Assembly: GCA_003454335.1 (NCBI GenBank)
Contig: DMKK01000048.1
Location: 1-13,830, forward strand
DNA length: 13,830 nt
Reading direction: 5' to 3'
Source: Gammaproteobacteria bacterium
GTDB lineage: Bacteria > Pseudomonadota > Gammaproteobacteria > UBA9214
In this document: one piece after another, positions 6,980 to 13,830 of the stretch
Numbering within the stretch: position 1 is the first letter of the stretch
How the letters are laid out: each line of letters begins with the position of its first letter
Notes under the pieces: generated by a model
Seen by the model: only the letters and a program-made list of their open reading frames with translations
Databases searched by the model: none
What the model was told of the DNA's origin: nothing
Translations under genes and position numbers: made by a program

Positions 6980-7737
6980 ATGGTGCAGTTGCCGGACAAT
7001 ATTTTCTGGACACGCGCCAGGTCACTTTCAGTATCGACACCATGGCCGGGCATTTCACTGGCTATTTCAACATGTATTTTCATGCCATGCCATAACACCC
7101 GCAGCTGTTCGAGCTTCTCGATCGCTTCAAGCGGTGAAGGTTCAAGCTCCTGGTAGTGGCGGAGAAAGCCGGCCCGGTAGGCGTACAGACCGATATGCCG
7201 TAATGCGGCCACTGGGTTCGAGCCGGACGCGTCGTCACGCTGGCAGGGAATCGGGGCGCGGCTGAAATACAGTGCATACCCCTCCTTGTCCAGAACGACC
7301 TTCACGACATGCGGGTCGGTGACTTCATCAATGCTATGGGCAGGGTACGCCAGTGTGGCAACAACTGCTGTCGGGTGACTGGCAAGTCCCTCGGCGACCT
7401 GCCGGATCAGGGCGGACGGGATCAGGGGTTCATCGCCCTGCACATTTACGACGACGGCCTGGTCGTCCCACGCCATCATCTCGGCAATCTCGGCCAGCCG
7501 CTCCGTGCCTGAGGTATGCTCGCTTGAGGTCATACGAACAGCTGCATCAAAACCGGTTGCGGCATCCATAATGCGCTGGTCATCTGTTGCAATAATTACC
7601 TCACTGGCCCCGCTTTGTTGTGCCCGTTCATGAACGTACTGCAACATCGGGCGCCCGGCAATTTCCAGCAGGGGTTTTCCCGGCAACCGGGTTGAGGCAT
7701 AGCGCGCGGGTATAACGACCTTGAATGCGGTGTCCAT
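6973..7737 (-). CDS. kdsB: 3-deoxy-manno-octulosonate cytidylyltransferase (CMP-KDO synthetase)
   Basis: Activates KDO with CTP to CMP-KDO, the donor used to attach the first core sugars to lipid A; cytoplasmic. At 254 residues it has the usual length. The nucleotide-binding N-terminus is PARYASTRLPGKPL (10-23), followed by ATDD (50-53), HTSGTERL (74-81) and the metal-binding stretch NVQGDEPLI (98-106), all family hallmarks. YFSRAPIP further on is also typical. The ATG at 7737 lies 11 nt after the Trm112-like stop, with no strong ribosome site, so translation may be coupled. It is the last gene of the exbB-exbD-lpxK-ycaR group and converges with the Crp-type gene, overlapping it by 7 nt with no room for a conventional terminator. 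Confidence 0.96.
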   Translation of the reverse strand: MDTAFKVVIPARYASTRLPGKPLLEIAGRPMLQYVHERAQQSGASEVIIATDDQRIMDAATGFDAAVRMTSSEHTSGTERLAEIAEMMAWDDQAVVVNVQGDEPLIPSALIRQVAEGLASHPTAVVATLAYPAHSIDEVTDPHVVKVVLDKEGYALYFSRAPIPCQRDDASGSNPVAALRHIGLYAYRAGFLRHYQELEPSPLEAIEKLEQLRVLWHGMKIHVEIASEMPGHGVDTESDLARVQKILSGNCTIQ

Positions 7738-7748
7738 GATGTGTCGGT

Positions 7749-7928
7749 TCAGATCTCTTCATCTGCAGGTATTTGCCTGGCCTCTTCTTCCAGCATCACC
7801 GGGATATCATTCCGTATCGGGTAAGCCAGGCGGTCCGGCTTGCAGATGAGTTCATTATCATCCTGATGATAGACGAGTGGCCCCTTGCAAACCGGGCAGG
7901 CAAGTATATCCAGCAATTTTTTATCCAC
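7749..7928 (-). CDS. ycaR: Trm112/YcaR-family small zinc-binding protein
   Basis: A 59-residue protein beginning at GTG (7928), with AGGAG six nt upstream. It reads MDKKLLDILACPVCKGPLVY at the start, followed by a long match to E. coli YcaR as I recall it (LICKPDRLAYPIRNDIPVML). CPVC (11-14) supplies two likely zinc ligands; Cys29 is the only other cysteine. Eukaryotic and archaeal Trm112 proteins activate methyltransferases, but the bacterial role is not established, and I do not assign one. It sits between lpxK and kdsB, as in many gammaproteobacteria, 18 nt after the lpxK stop. The family call is firm, the function unknown. Confidence 0.92.
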   Translation of the reverse strand: MDKKLLDILACPVCKGPLVYHQDDNELICKPDRLAYPIRNDIPVMLEEEARQIPADEEI

Positions 7929-7946
7929 GCTACGCTCCTGAAAAGG

Positions 7947-8960
7947 TTACTGTATGTGACCGGGTTCCGTCTGGATTTTACGCTCGGCCCTGTCCTCCAG
8001 CAATGCATCCAGCTGCTGGCAGAAACCTGCTGGCATCTGGACGCTAACAGGGATATACCAGTCGTTCTCTGCCGCAAAATAGCGGCATTTTACCGCATCT
8101 TTCTCCGTCATGATGACCGGTTTGTTATCACCAAAACGGATATCTGCAGACGTATATTGATAATGATCGGGAAAGGCATGTTTTTCCACCTGCATTCCCT
8201 GTTGCTGCAATAACTGGAAGAAACGCTCCGGATTGCCAATACCGGCTACTGCATGCACGGCGTGGGCGTAAAAATCTGACAGTCGGCGGATGTTACCCGC
8301 ATCGAGCAGGCTGTGCGCATCACCGGGATTCATCCTCATCTGGTGCTCGTCACTGTTACCCAGACCATTAATGACGACCAGGTCCGCCTCCTGTAACCGC
8401 TGGACCGGCTCACGCAGGGGGCCTGCCGGTAATAAGAAACCGGTGCCAAAACGCCTGACACCATCAATAACAACAATCTCGATATCACGCTGCAAGGCAT
8501 AGTGTTGCAGACCATCATCGCTCAGGACGACATCACAATCACTGTGTTCAATCAGCGCCCTTGCCGCGGCAACACGATCCGGTCCCACTGCCATTGGACA
8601 GTGCGTCGCCCCCGCCATTAGCACGGCCTCGTCACCCACCATGGCTGGGTCGCTGTCCGCTCGCACCTGCTGCGGCCAGCTGCTGGCCTGACCACCATAG
8701 CCACGGGAGATAATCCCTGGCCGGTAGCCCTTGCCGCGCAGATATTCAGCCAGCCAGATAACCAAAGGCGTCTTGCCGGTTCCACCCGCGGTAATATTCC
8801 CCACTATGATGACCGGCCGGGAAATCCGGCAGCTCCGCAACAGACCCTTGCGATAGGCAAACCGCCGCAGCCAGACGACACCCCTGAAAAGCAGCGACAG
8901 CGGCGTCAACAGCAGCAGCCACGGGCTGCGTGTATACCAGTAATAATCCAGGCGTTTCAT
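7947..8960 (-). CDS. lpxK: Tetraacyldisaccharide 4'-kinase LpxK
   Basis: Phosphorylates the 4' position of the lipid A disaccharide at the inner face of the cytoplasmic membrane, the sixth step of the Raetz pathway. The 337 residues match the family length. An N-terminal hydrophobic helix (about 14-30) fits the membrane anchor. The ATP-binding P-loop is GNITAGGTGKTP (54-65), followed by SRGYGG (85-90) and the Walker-B-like DDGLQH (148-153), all diagnostic of LpxK. MTEKDAVKC near residue 285 is the usual C-terminal motif. The ATG at 8960 follows a GGGTGAT. It lies 31 nt after exbD and 18 nt before ycaR, so it is probably co-transcribed with both. In E. coli the upstream neighbour is the flippase msbA; here it is exbBD. 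Confidence 0.96.
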   Translation of the reverse strand: MKRLDYYWYTRSPWLLLLTPLSLLFRGVVWLRRFAYRKGLLRSCRISRPVIIVGNITAGGTGKTPLVIWLAEYLRGKGYRPGIISRGYGGQASSWPQQVRADSDPAMVGDEAVLMAGATHCPMAVGPDRVAAARALIEHSDCDVVLSDDGLQHYALQRDIEIVVIDGVRRFGTGFLLPAGPLREPVQRLQEADLVVINGLGNSDEHQMRMNPGDAHSLLDAGNIRRLSDFYAHAVHAVAGIGNPERFFQLLQQQGMQVEKHAFPDHYQYTSADIRFGDNKPVIMTEKDAVKCRYFAAENDWYIPVSVQMPAGFCQQLDALLEDRAERKIQTEPGHIQ

Positions 8961-8991
8961 ATCACCCTGACAATACCGCCATACTTGCCAG

Positions 8992-9408
8992 CTACTCTTC
9001 GATCCTGGATGTAGCCAGGGAAATCTGCGTCAGTCCGAGCTGGCTGGTCGCATCCAGCGCGGTAATCACTGCCTGGTGAGGTGTACTGGCATCTGCACGA
9101 ATGGTCACCGGTACTGTGCCGCGATCGCCGACAGCCTTGCTGATGGCACTTTTGAGTGTTTTAAGTTCTGTATTGACGACCTGCTCTTCACCGATAAAGT
9201 AACGGCCCTGGGCATCAATGACGATTTCTATTGATTCCTCTTCAATCTCCTCAGGTGACGCAGTGGCTTCCGGCAGCTCTATCTGGATACGTGACTGCTG
9301 CTCAAAGGTGGTCGACACCATAAAGAAAATCAGCAACAGGAACACTACATCAATCAATGGCGTCAGATTGACTTCTGGTTCATCTTCTCCACCGGGCTGC
9401 AAATTCAT
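8992..9408 (-). CDS. exbD: ExbD/TolR family proton-channel protein
   Basis: Inner-membrane partner of ExbB in a motor that uses the proton gradient to energise TonB- or Tol-type envelope work. The 138-residue protein has a short cytoplasmic N-terminus, one membrane helix (about 17-38, LIDVVFLLLIFFMVSTTF) with the essential aspartate at 20, and a periplasmic domain. This is the standard ExbD/TolR plan. It starts 3 nt after the exbB stop, so the two are translationally linked. No tonB or tolA lies nearby. I prefer ExbD over TolR because of the location beside lpxK, which I recall from Pseudomonas, and because pal, tolA and tolB are absent; the sequence alone does not decide. Confidence 0.88.
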   Translation of the reverse strand: MNLQPGGEDEPEVNLTPLIDVVFLLLIFFMVSTTFEQQSRIQIELPEATASPEEIEEESIEIVIDAQGRYFIGEEQVVNTELKTLKSAISKAVGDRGTVPVTIRADASTPHQAVITALDATSQLGLTQISLATSRIEE

Positions 9409-9411
9409 GAC

Positions 9412-10041
9412 CTAGCGCTCCGCATCAGGGTCAAGTTTACGCTGTCCATGCATGATTTCTACCATGGTGAGTGCTTCCTGCTCCATCTTCAGCACCAGCA
9501 TCCTGACCCGGCCCCTGAAGTAGCGATAAAACATCAGGGTCGGAATCGCGACGGACATACCCGCGGCAGTCGTCAGCAATGCCTCTGAAATACCGCCTGC
9601 CAGGGCCCCTGGATCACCGACGCCCTGTGTCGTGATGGTCGCAAACACCTTGATCATGCCGATAACCGTGCCGAGCAGTCCCAGCAAGGGGGTAATGGCC
9701 GCAATGGTGCCGAGCGAGTTGAGGTAGCGTTCCAGTTCGTGAACGATATGCCGACCGGTGTCTTCGATGCTCTCCTTCATAACATCACGGTCCTGGTGGC
9801 GATTGACGATACCGGCTGCCAGGATGGAACCCAGCGGTGAACTGGATTGCAGTTCTTTCACATGTTCGTCGGTTAACTGGTGGATCTTTTCCCAGCGCCA
9901 GACCTGGGCAACCAGGTGCTTGGGCAGAACGCGCCGCACCTGCAAGGACCAGAGTCGTTCAACAATGATGGCCAACGCAATCACTGAACACAAGATAATC
10001 GGCAGCATCAGCCAGCCGCCTGCCCGCACTAGTTCTAGCAC
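9412..10041 (-). CDS. exbB: ExbB/TolQ/MotA family proton-channel protein
   Basis: The multi-helix subunit of the ExbB-ExbD motor in the inner membrane. The protein has 209 residues. Membrane helices are at about 9-30, 111-133 and 152-175, with a long cytoplasmic loop between the first two, as in the family. Helices two and three carry the usual small-residue pattern (GLLGTVIGMIKVF; LLTTAAGMSVAIPTL), which lines the proton path. The start is GTG at 10041, after AAGGGTGGT; an upstream GTG in another frame is closed by a stop. Positions 10042-10120 separate it from comEC and contain a candidate promoter, so exbB probably opens the transcript running through kdsB. TolQ is the alternative. Confidence 0.88.
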   Translation of the reverse strand: MLELVRAGGWLMLPIILCSVIALAIIVERLWSLQVRRVLPKHLVAQVWRWEKIHQLTDEHVKELQSSSPLGSILAAGIVNRHQDRDVMKESIEDTGRHIVHELERYLNSLGTIAAITPLLGLLGTVIGMIKVFATITTQGVGDPGALAGGISEALLTTAAGMSVAIPTLMFYRYFRGRVRMLVLKMEQEALTMVEIMHGQRKLDPDAER

Positions 10042-10084
10042 ACTACACCACCCTTCGGATTACCGGAATCTGGAAACGTTGCAA

Positions 10085-10112
10085 ATCATACTGTATTTGC
10101 CCCGGCAGCCAA
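10085..10112 (-). promoter_or_regulatory. Candidate promoter for exbB-exbD-lpxK-ycaR-kdsB
   Basis: Minus strand: -35 TTGGCT (10112-10107), a 16-nt spacer, -10 TATGAT (10090-10085). It lies in the 79-nt gap after comEC, about 45 nt before the exbB start. No terminator is visible after comEC, so read-through from comEC is equally possible. Confidence 0.35.
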
Positions 10113-10120
10113 ACAGTGTT

Positions 10121-12442
10121 TCAGTGATTATTTTTCGGCTGCCAATATCGCCGCACGGTTTCCCGGTAGCGCCGGACTTCCGGCATCCCGGAATCCGCAG
10201 TCAGGGTGACGGTCAGCGCCCCGCTGAGACCGGTTTGATCGGTAGCGGCATGGCTATCGGCATACCTGTCCACAATCACCTGCTTCGGAAAGCCATAGCG
10301 ATTCCGATAGCCACTCGGGAACAGGGCGACATCCGGACGGATAGCGTCAATAAATGCACGGGATGACGAGGTCATGCTGCCATGATGGGGCACCACGAGC
10401 ACGTTCGCCGGTAACTGCTCGCGCTGCTCACGCAGCAAGATCTGCTCCGCCTGGTGCTCGATATCACCCGTTAGCAGCACACTCTGTCCGCCCTGGGCCG
10501 TAATACGCAGCACACATGAGGCATTGTTTCCTGACAGGACATCCCCGTTTACCGGGTGCAGGACCGCTATGCGGACTCCGTCCCAGTCCCAGCGCTGACC
10601 ACGCACGCAGAGATGTGCCCGGACTGCAGGCACCTCTCCGGGCACGCTGGATAACACCTCTGCAGCAGGATAGGCGGCAAGCAGTGAGGCAGCGCCACCT
10701 ATGTGATCATTATCCCCGTGGCTGACCACCAGTGTGTCCAGCCGCTGTATGCCCTGGTGCCGAAGAAACGGGACCACCACCGCCCGTCCGGTGTCGAATG
10801 TTTCACTAAAACGTGGGCCCGTATCATATACAAGGGTGTGATGCTCCGTCTGAACCACTGCCGCCAGTCCCTGCCCCACATCCAGCAGGGTCACATGCGC
10901 CTCACCCTGTGCAGGCCCCTCCGGCGTGACCAGCAACAGCGGCAGCAATAACAGCCCCCCGGTCCACCGTCCCGGCAGGCCGCGCGGCATAAACAGGACT
11001 GCCAGCCCGAATATTGCCGGTAGCAGCGTCCATGCAACCGGTGCATGCTGACGCCACAGCGCAAAATCCAGACGGGATAACCATTCCAGCAGTAACCAGA
11101 CAGTATCAAGTAACACACCGGCCAGTTGCAACAACAGTCCACCGGCCGTTTCATTGATTGCAAAGACAACTGTTCCGGTCAGCGCAACCGGCACCACACC
11201 GAGACTCACCCATGGCACGGCGATAATATTGGCAACAGGGGCTACCAGGGAGGCTTCCTGGAAAAACACCAGCAACAAGGGCAGCATGGCAATCGCCAGC
11301 ACGACATGCAGGTTAATCCACTTCTGCGCAAATCCCTGCCGCCCGTACCGTCCGGTAACGATAAAGGCAATAATGGTAACGGCCCAGAAGGACAGCCACC
11401 AGCCAGCGGACAGGACTGAAAGCGGATCGATAAGCAGGGTGACCAGCACCGCCAGACCGATCGCCTGAAACAGCGACGTATAACGATCAAACACGATTGC
11501 CAGCGTCAACACGCTCACCATAATAAATGCACGGCGCGTCGGAATACCGAAACCCGCCAGCAGTGCATACATCAATGCCGCGACCAGGCCGATGACCGCC
11601 GCGCCCTTGCTTGCGGGTATGGCCTCTGTCAGTTTTCCGCAACGCAACCAGACCCGCCTGGCAATCCAGAACACCAGGCCGGCGACCAGGCTGATATGCA
11701 GACCGGAGATCGCCATCAGGTGGCTGGTGCCCGTGGCACGCAAGATGTCCCACTGCGCAGGACTGATGGCACTGCGGTCACCAATGGTCAGTGCCCGTAT
11801 CATCGCCATCGACGGTCTGTCGGCCTGCAGCGGATCAAAGGCCGACATCAAGCGGTTTCGAAACTGACTAATCACCGACACGGATCCGGCAGCCAGCCGC
11901 CGGTTACGTTCCCTGTCCTTGCGTATGTAGCCGGTCGCCCGAATGCCCTGCTGGAACAGCCAGCGCTCATAATCAAAACCACCCGGGTTCGAGAAACCGT
12001 GCGGACGTTTCAAACGCACCGCCAGTTGCCAGCGCTCACCCGGTGCCGGTCTGAACTTGAACCCGGCACCGGTCCCGTACCAGTCGAGGCGTACCTTTGT
12101 GGAAAAGTTCGACCAGCCATGACCATTGTCCAGACGTTCAGCAGCAAACAGAAAACGCAGCCGCCGCGCCGACAACTGGCGTGGCATACCGAGGACCACG
12201 CCTTCCAGTACCACCGTTTTACCCTCAACGTCCGGTGCCAGTTCCGGCTGTAACGCATACTCCGCCCGTAATGCGGCCCAGCAAAAACCCAGGATAAACA
12301 TGGCGGACAAGCGGGTAAGCTTCCAGCGGAGAAGCGGCAGGACAGCAACGGCAACAGCAACACCGGCCCAGACCGGTGGCAACCCGGCACACCACTGCAG
12401 CGTCAGTACACCCGCCAGAAAGGCGATGGAGATTGATAACAT
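10121..12442 (-). CDS. comEC: ComEC/Rec2 family DNA-uptake channel protein
   Basis: Inner-membrane protein that, in naturally competent bacteria, carries single-stranded DNA into the cytoplasm. The 773-residue protein is full length. Hydrophobic segments at about 1-60 lead to a soluble N-terminal (DUF4131/OB-like) region at about 65-190. The multi-helix Competence domain (about 220-500) includes GTSHLMAISGLH (238-249). The C-terminal metallo-beta-lactamase-like domain (about 510-760) has LDVGQG and the metal motif HGDNDH (His575, Asp577, Asp579, His580), so the nuclease-like site is intact. The ATG at 12442 follows AAGGAC. Many non-competent gammaproteobacteria keep this gene, so competence cannot be concluded from it alone. 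It is separated from lolD by a repeat element of about 180 bp. Confidence 0.94.
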   Translation of the reverse strand: MLSISIAFLAGVLTLQWCAGLPPVWAGVAVAVAVLPLLRWKLTRLSAMFILGFCWAALRAEYALQPELAPDVEGKTVVLEGVVLGMPRQLSARRLRFLFAAERLDNGHGWSNFSTKVRLDWYGTGAGFKFRPAPGERWQLAVRLKRPHGFSNPGGFDYERWLFQQGIRATGYIRKDRERNRRLAAGSVSVISQFRNRLMSAFDPLQADRPSMAMIRALTIGDRSAISPAQWDILRATGTSHLMAISGLHISLVAGLVFWIARRVWLRCGKLTEAIPASKGAAVIGLVAALMYALLAGFGIPTRRAFIMVSVLTLAIVFDRYTSLFQAIGLAVLVTLLIDPLSVLSAGWWLSFWAVTIIAFIVTGRYGRQGFAQKWINLHVVLAIAMLPLLLVFFQEASLVAPVANIIAVPWVSLGVVPVALTGTVVFAINETAGGLLLQLAGVLLDTVWLLLEWLSRLDFALWRQHAPVAWTLLPAIFGLAVLFMPRGLPGRWTGGLLLLPLLLVTPEGPAQGEAHVTLLDVGQGLAAVVQTEHHTLVYDTGPRFSETFDTGRAVVVPFLRHQGIQRLDTLVVSHGDNDHIGGAASLLAAYPAAEVLSSVPGEVPAVRAHLCVRGQRWDWDGVRIAVLHPVNGDVLSGNNASCVLRITAQGGQSVLLTGDIEHQAEQILLREQREQLPANVLVVPHHGSMTSSSRAFIDAIRPDVALFPSGYRNRYGFPKQVIVDRYADSHAATDQTGLSGALTVTLTADSGMPEVRRYRETVRRYWQPKNNH

Positions 12443-12476
12443 GTTCGTCCTTGAACAGTTAACGCAATGATTGTAA

Positions 12477-12485
12477 AAAATATCG
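12477..12485 (+). repeat. Left copy of 9-bp direct repeat (putative target duplication)
   Basis: AAAATATCG, identical to 12666-12674 and directly abutting the terminal inverted repeat of the 180-bp element. The match stops at nine bases (the next outer base differs), which fits a target-site duplication. Confidence 0.6.
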
Positions 12486-12665
12486 GCAACTATTCACCAC
12501 AGAGGCACGGGGGCACGCTGAGGGCAGGAGATATTGGTTACCCCGTCTGATGGGTGCGTCGCTGCGCTCCTTCACCCATCCTACGAAGATCTACAGTTTT
12601 TTGTAGGATGGGTGAAGGAGCGCAGCGACGCACCCATCAGCCCGTAGAATGTGGTGAATAGTTAC
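12486..12665. mobile_element. MITE-like 180-bp non-coding element
   Basis: Terminal inverted repeats of 16 bp, at 12486-12501 and 12650-12665, match at 15 of 16 bases (GCAACTATTCACCACA against GTAACTATTCACCACA inverted). They enclose a perfect 38-bp palindrome and no open reading frame. Identical 9-bp sequences flank both ends. Together this is the layout of a miniature inverted-repeat element moved by a transposase supplied elsewhere. I recall sequences resembling the TTCACCACAGAGGCAC end and the GTAGGATGGGTG palindrome as common extragenic repeats in proteobacteria, but I cannot verify this here. No transposase is in the window, so mobility is inferred. Confidence 0.6.
12547..12640. repeat. 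Perfect 38-bp inverted repeat, 18-nt loop
   Basis: Arms 12547-12584 and 12603-12640 are exact reverse complements, separated by 18 nt that end in six T. Transcribed from either strand it would form a very stable hairpin. On the minus strand, transcription from lolD towards comEC would run through it. It may act as a terminator-like or stabilising structure, or be only the core of the mobile element. It is off-centre within the element: 45 nt from the left terminal repeat but 9 nt from the right one. Confidence 0.85.
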
Positions 12666-12674
12666 AAAATATCG
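12666..12674 (+). repeat. Right copy of 9-bp direct repeat (putative target duplication)
   Basis: AAAATATCG, identical to 12477-12485. Its complement forms part of the T-rich tail of the lolD terminator. Confidence 0.6.
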
Positions 12675-12729
12675 TACGGCAGGAGCGGCTTTTAGCCGCG
12701 ATTCGCGCCTGCAGAACTGTGCCATACGA
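12666..12729 (-). terminator. Probable lolD intrinsic terminator, altered by an insertion
   Basis: On the minus strand, 2 nt after the lolD stop, a 10-bp stem pairs 12729-12720 with 12681-12672 (one G-U pair), with an inner 6-bp hairpin (12699-12694 with 12690-12685). It is followed by TATTTTG. The inner hairpin belongs to the same family as the one at 46-60. Removing the 180-bp element would restore a tail of TATTTTTTAC, a better terminator. The long 38-nt apical region makes this less than a textbook case. Confidence 0.5.
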
Positions 12730-12731
12730 CA

Positions 12732-13403
12732 CTACAGCAAGCGACCATCCTCCAGCCTGACAACCCGGTCCATACGTTCGGCAATCAGCGGATCATGCGT
12801 CGCCACCAGCAAACTGGTACCCAGTTCCTGATTTAATTCCAGCATAAGCGCATAGACCTGTTCAGCATTCTGGCGATCAAGATTACCGGTGGGTTCATCC
12901 GCCAGTACACATGCCGGTTTTGTTACCAGTGCCCGGGCAATCGCCGCCCGTTGACGTTCACCACCGGACATTTCACCCGGTTTATGTGACGTGCGTGCCG
13001 ACAGGCCAACACGTACCAGCAGTGACTCAGCCTGTTCCCTGGCCTCCGCGGAGCGTACCCCGCGAATAAGCAAGGGCATCGCTACATTTTCAGTGGCAGT
13101 AAACTCGGGCAACAGATGGTGAAACTGGTAAACGAAGCCCAGCGTCCTGTTACGCAGTCGCCCCAGTTGCACCGATGACAGGGAAGCCAGTGGCTGGCCG
13201 GTTATCGAGACATCCCCGCTCGTTGGCTCATCCAGACCACCCAGCAGGTGCAACAGCGTACTCTTGCCGCTGCCAGAGGTTCCGGTTATCGCAATACGTT
13301 CACCGGCACTTACCGTGAAATCGACATCATGCAGGATATTCAGCGCCACCTCACCTTCACCAAATGTTTTTCCCAGTTGGCGACACTCAAGCACATTACT
13401 CAT
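12732..13403 (-). CDS. lolD: Lipoprotein-releasing ABC transporter, ATPase LolD
   Basis: Cytoplasmic ATPase that drives extraction of outer-membrane-bound lipoproteins from the inner membrane and their hand-over to LolA. It has 223 residues. Walker A is GTSGSGKST (41-49), the Q-loop lies in VYQFHHLLPEFTATENV (91-107), a stretch typical of LolD, the signature is MSGGERQR (145-152; Met in place of the usual Leu), Walker B is VLADEP (166-171), and the H-loop is VATHD near residue 200. The ATG at 13403 lies inside the end of the permease gene (8-nt overlap, ATGAGTAA), so translation is coupled. MacB-type ATPases are the nearest alternative; the FHHLLPEF stretch and the coupled Lol-type permease favour LolD. 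Confidence 0.93.
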   Translation of the reverse strand: MSNVLECRQLGKTFGEGEVALNILHDVDFTVSAGERIAITGTSGSGKSTLLHLLGGLDEPTSGDVSITGQPLASLSSVQLGRLRNRTLGFVYQFHHLLPEFTATENVAMPLLIRGVRSAEAREQAESLLVRVGLSARTSHKPGEMSGGERQRAAIARALVTKPACVLADEPTGNLDRQNAEQVYALMLELNQELGTSLLVATHDPLIAERMDRVVRLEDGRLL

Positions 13404-13830
13404 AACGCAGCGCCTCGGCCGGAAGTGTATGCGCTGCCCGCCATGCCGGGTACAGGGTTGCCAGCAGACTCAGTCCCATAGAGACCAGCACCATGGTCCA
13501 GACATCATTCCAGTGCATTTCCGAGGGCACATCACTGATGTAATACACGTCAGCCGCAAGAAACTCGACATTAAACAGGCTTTCAATTGCCGGAACGATG
13601 GTTTCCACATTCAGCGCCAGTCCGACTCCACCCGCCACACCCAGGGCCGTTCCCAACACGCCGATGACGACACCCTGGATAATAAAAATGGTCATAATCG
13701 AACCCGGTGATGCGCCCAGTGTGCGCAATATGGCTATATCTGAACGCTTGTCATTAACGACCATAACCAATGTGGAAACAATATTAAATGCGGCAACGGC
13801 GACAATGAGTGTCAGAATTATAAACATCAC
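13396..13830 (-). CDS. lolC: Lipoprotein-releasing permease LolC/LolE family, C-terminal part
   Basis: The C-terminal 144 residues of a permease; the 5' end lies beyond the right edge of the window (the family is about 400-415 residues). Three membrane helices are visible, at about residues 2-25, 45-72 and 110-130 of this fragment. The cytoplasmic loop KRSDIAILRTLGASPGSI, which contacts the ATPase, lies between the first two, and SLLATLYPAWRA near the end is typical of LolC/LolE. DVPSEMHWNDV before the last helix is another Lol-type hallmark. It forms the inner-membrane channel with LolD. The position directly before lolD suggests LolC. No second permease follows lolD, so LolE could be upstream, or this could be the single-permease LolF type. 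The fragment cannot decide. Confidence 0.88.
   Translation of the reverse strand: MMFIILTLIVAVAAFNIVSTLVMVVNDKRSDIAILRTLGASPGSIMTIFIIQGVVIGVLGTALGVAGGVGLALNVETIVPAIESLFNVEFLAADVYYISDVPSEMHWNDVWTMVLVSMGLSLLATLYPAWRAAHTLPAEALRYE

Noticed and set aside
10121..12442. comEC as proof of natural competence
   Set aside because: The gene is kept in many non-competent gammaproteobacteria and no other competence or pilus gene is in view.
12477..12674. CRISPR array or tRNA-like structure in the comEC-lolD gap
   Set aside because: The repeats are inverted, not regularly spaced direct repeats, and no cloverleaf can be drawn.

Overview
The window is a stretch of conserved Gram-negative chromosome, most likely from a gammaproteobacterium. 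It carries lipid A/KDO synthesis genes (lpxK, kdsB), a lipoprotein-export ABC transporter (lolD and an adjoining permease), RNase E with rluC divergent from it, and ExbB/ExbD. RNase E and RluC carry their catalytic residues at the same numbers as in E. coli. Base composition looks to be in the mid-fifties percent G+C by eye. From memory, the gene order closely follows the block in Pseudomonas aeruginosa that runs from an S49 peptidase through a HAD phosphatase, rluC, rne, a tyrosine phosphatase, kdsB, a Trm112-like gene, lpxK, exbD, exbB and comEC to the lol genes. I cannot name a genus.

Layout, left to right. Positions 1-118 hold small palindromic extragenic repeats. On the minus strand, rluC, a HAD phosphatase and an sppA-like peptidase are read leftwards as a tight group (2751 to 119). 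On the plus strand, rne (3169-5604) has a good extended -10 promoter and a leader of about 310 nt that can form alternative hairpins. It converges on a low-molecular-weight tyrosine phosphatase gene (6104-5613, minus). A Crp/Fnr-type regulator (6335-6979, plus) diverges from the phosphatase gene and overlaps the end of kdsB by 7 nt. The regulator sits where Pseudomonas has murB, in this recollected comparison. A minus-strand group exbB-exbD-lpxK-ycaR-kdsB (10041 to 6973) is preceded by comEC (12442 to 10121). At the right edge lolD and a truncated LolC/E-type permease overlap by 8 nt.

The genes mostly serve the cell envelope and RNA metabolism. LpxK and KdsB supply lipid A and activated KDO. 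The Lol complex releases lipoproteins for the outer membrane. ExbB/ExbD form a proton-driven motor, and the sppA-like enzyme probably degrades membrane peptides. RNase E and RluC act on mRNA and rRNA.

Most of the window is ordinary. The real anomaly is the intergenic DNA between comEC and lolD. A 180-bp non-coding element there has 16-bp terminal inverted repeats (one mismatch) and a perfect 38-bp internal palindrome, and is flanked by a 9-bp perfect direct repeat. It looks like a MITE that inserted into the T-tract of the lolD terminator. A 20-nt piece of it recurs (19/20) at the far left of the window, and a hairpin family beside it also recurs there with compensatory stem changes. I found no phage, CRISPR, tRNA, rRNA or defence genes.
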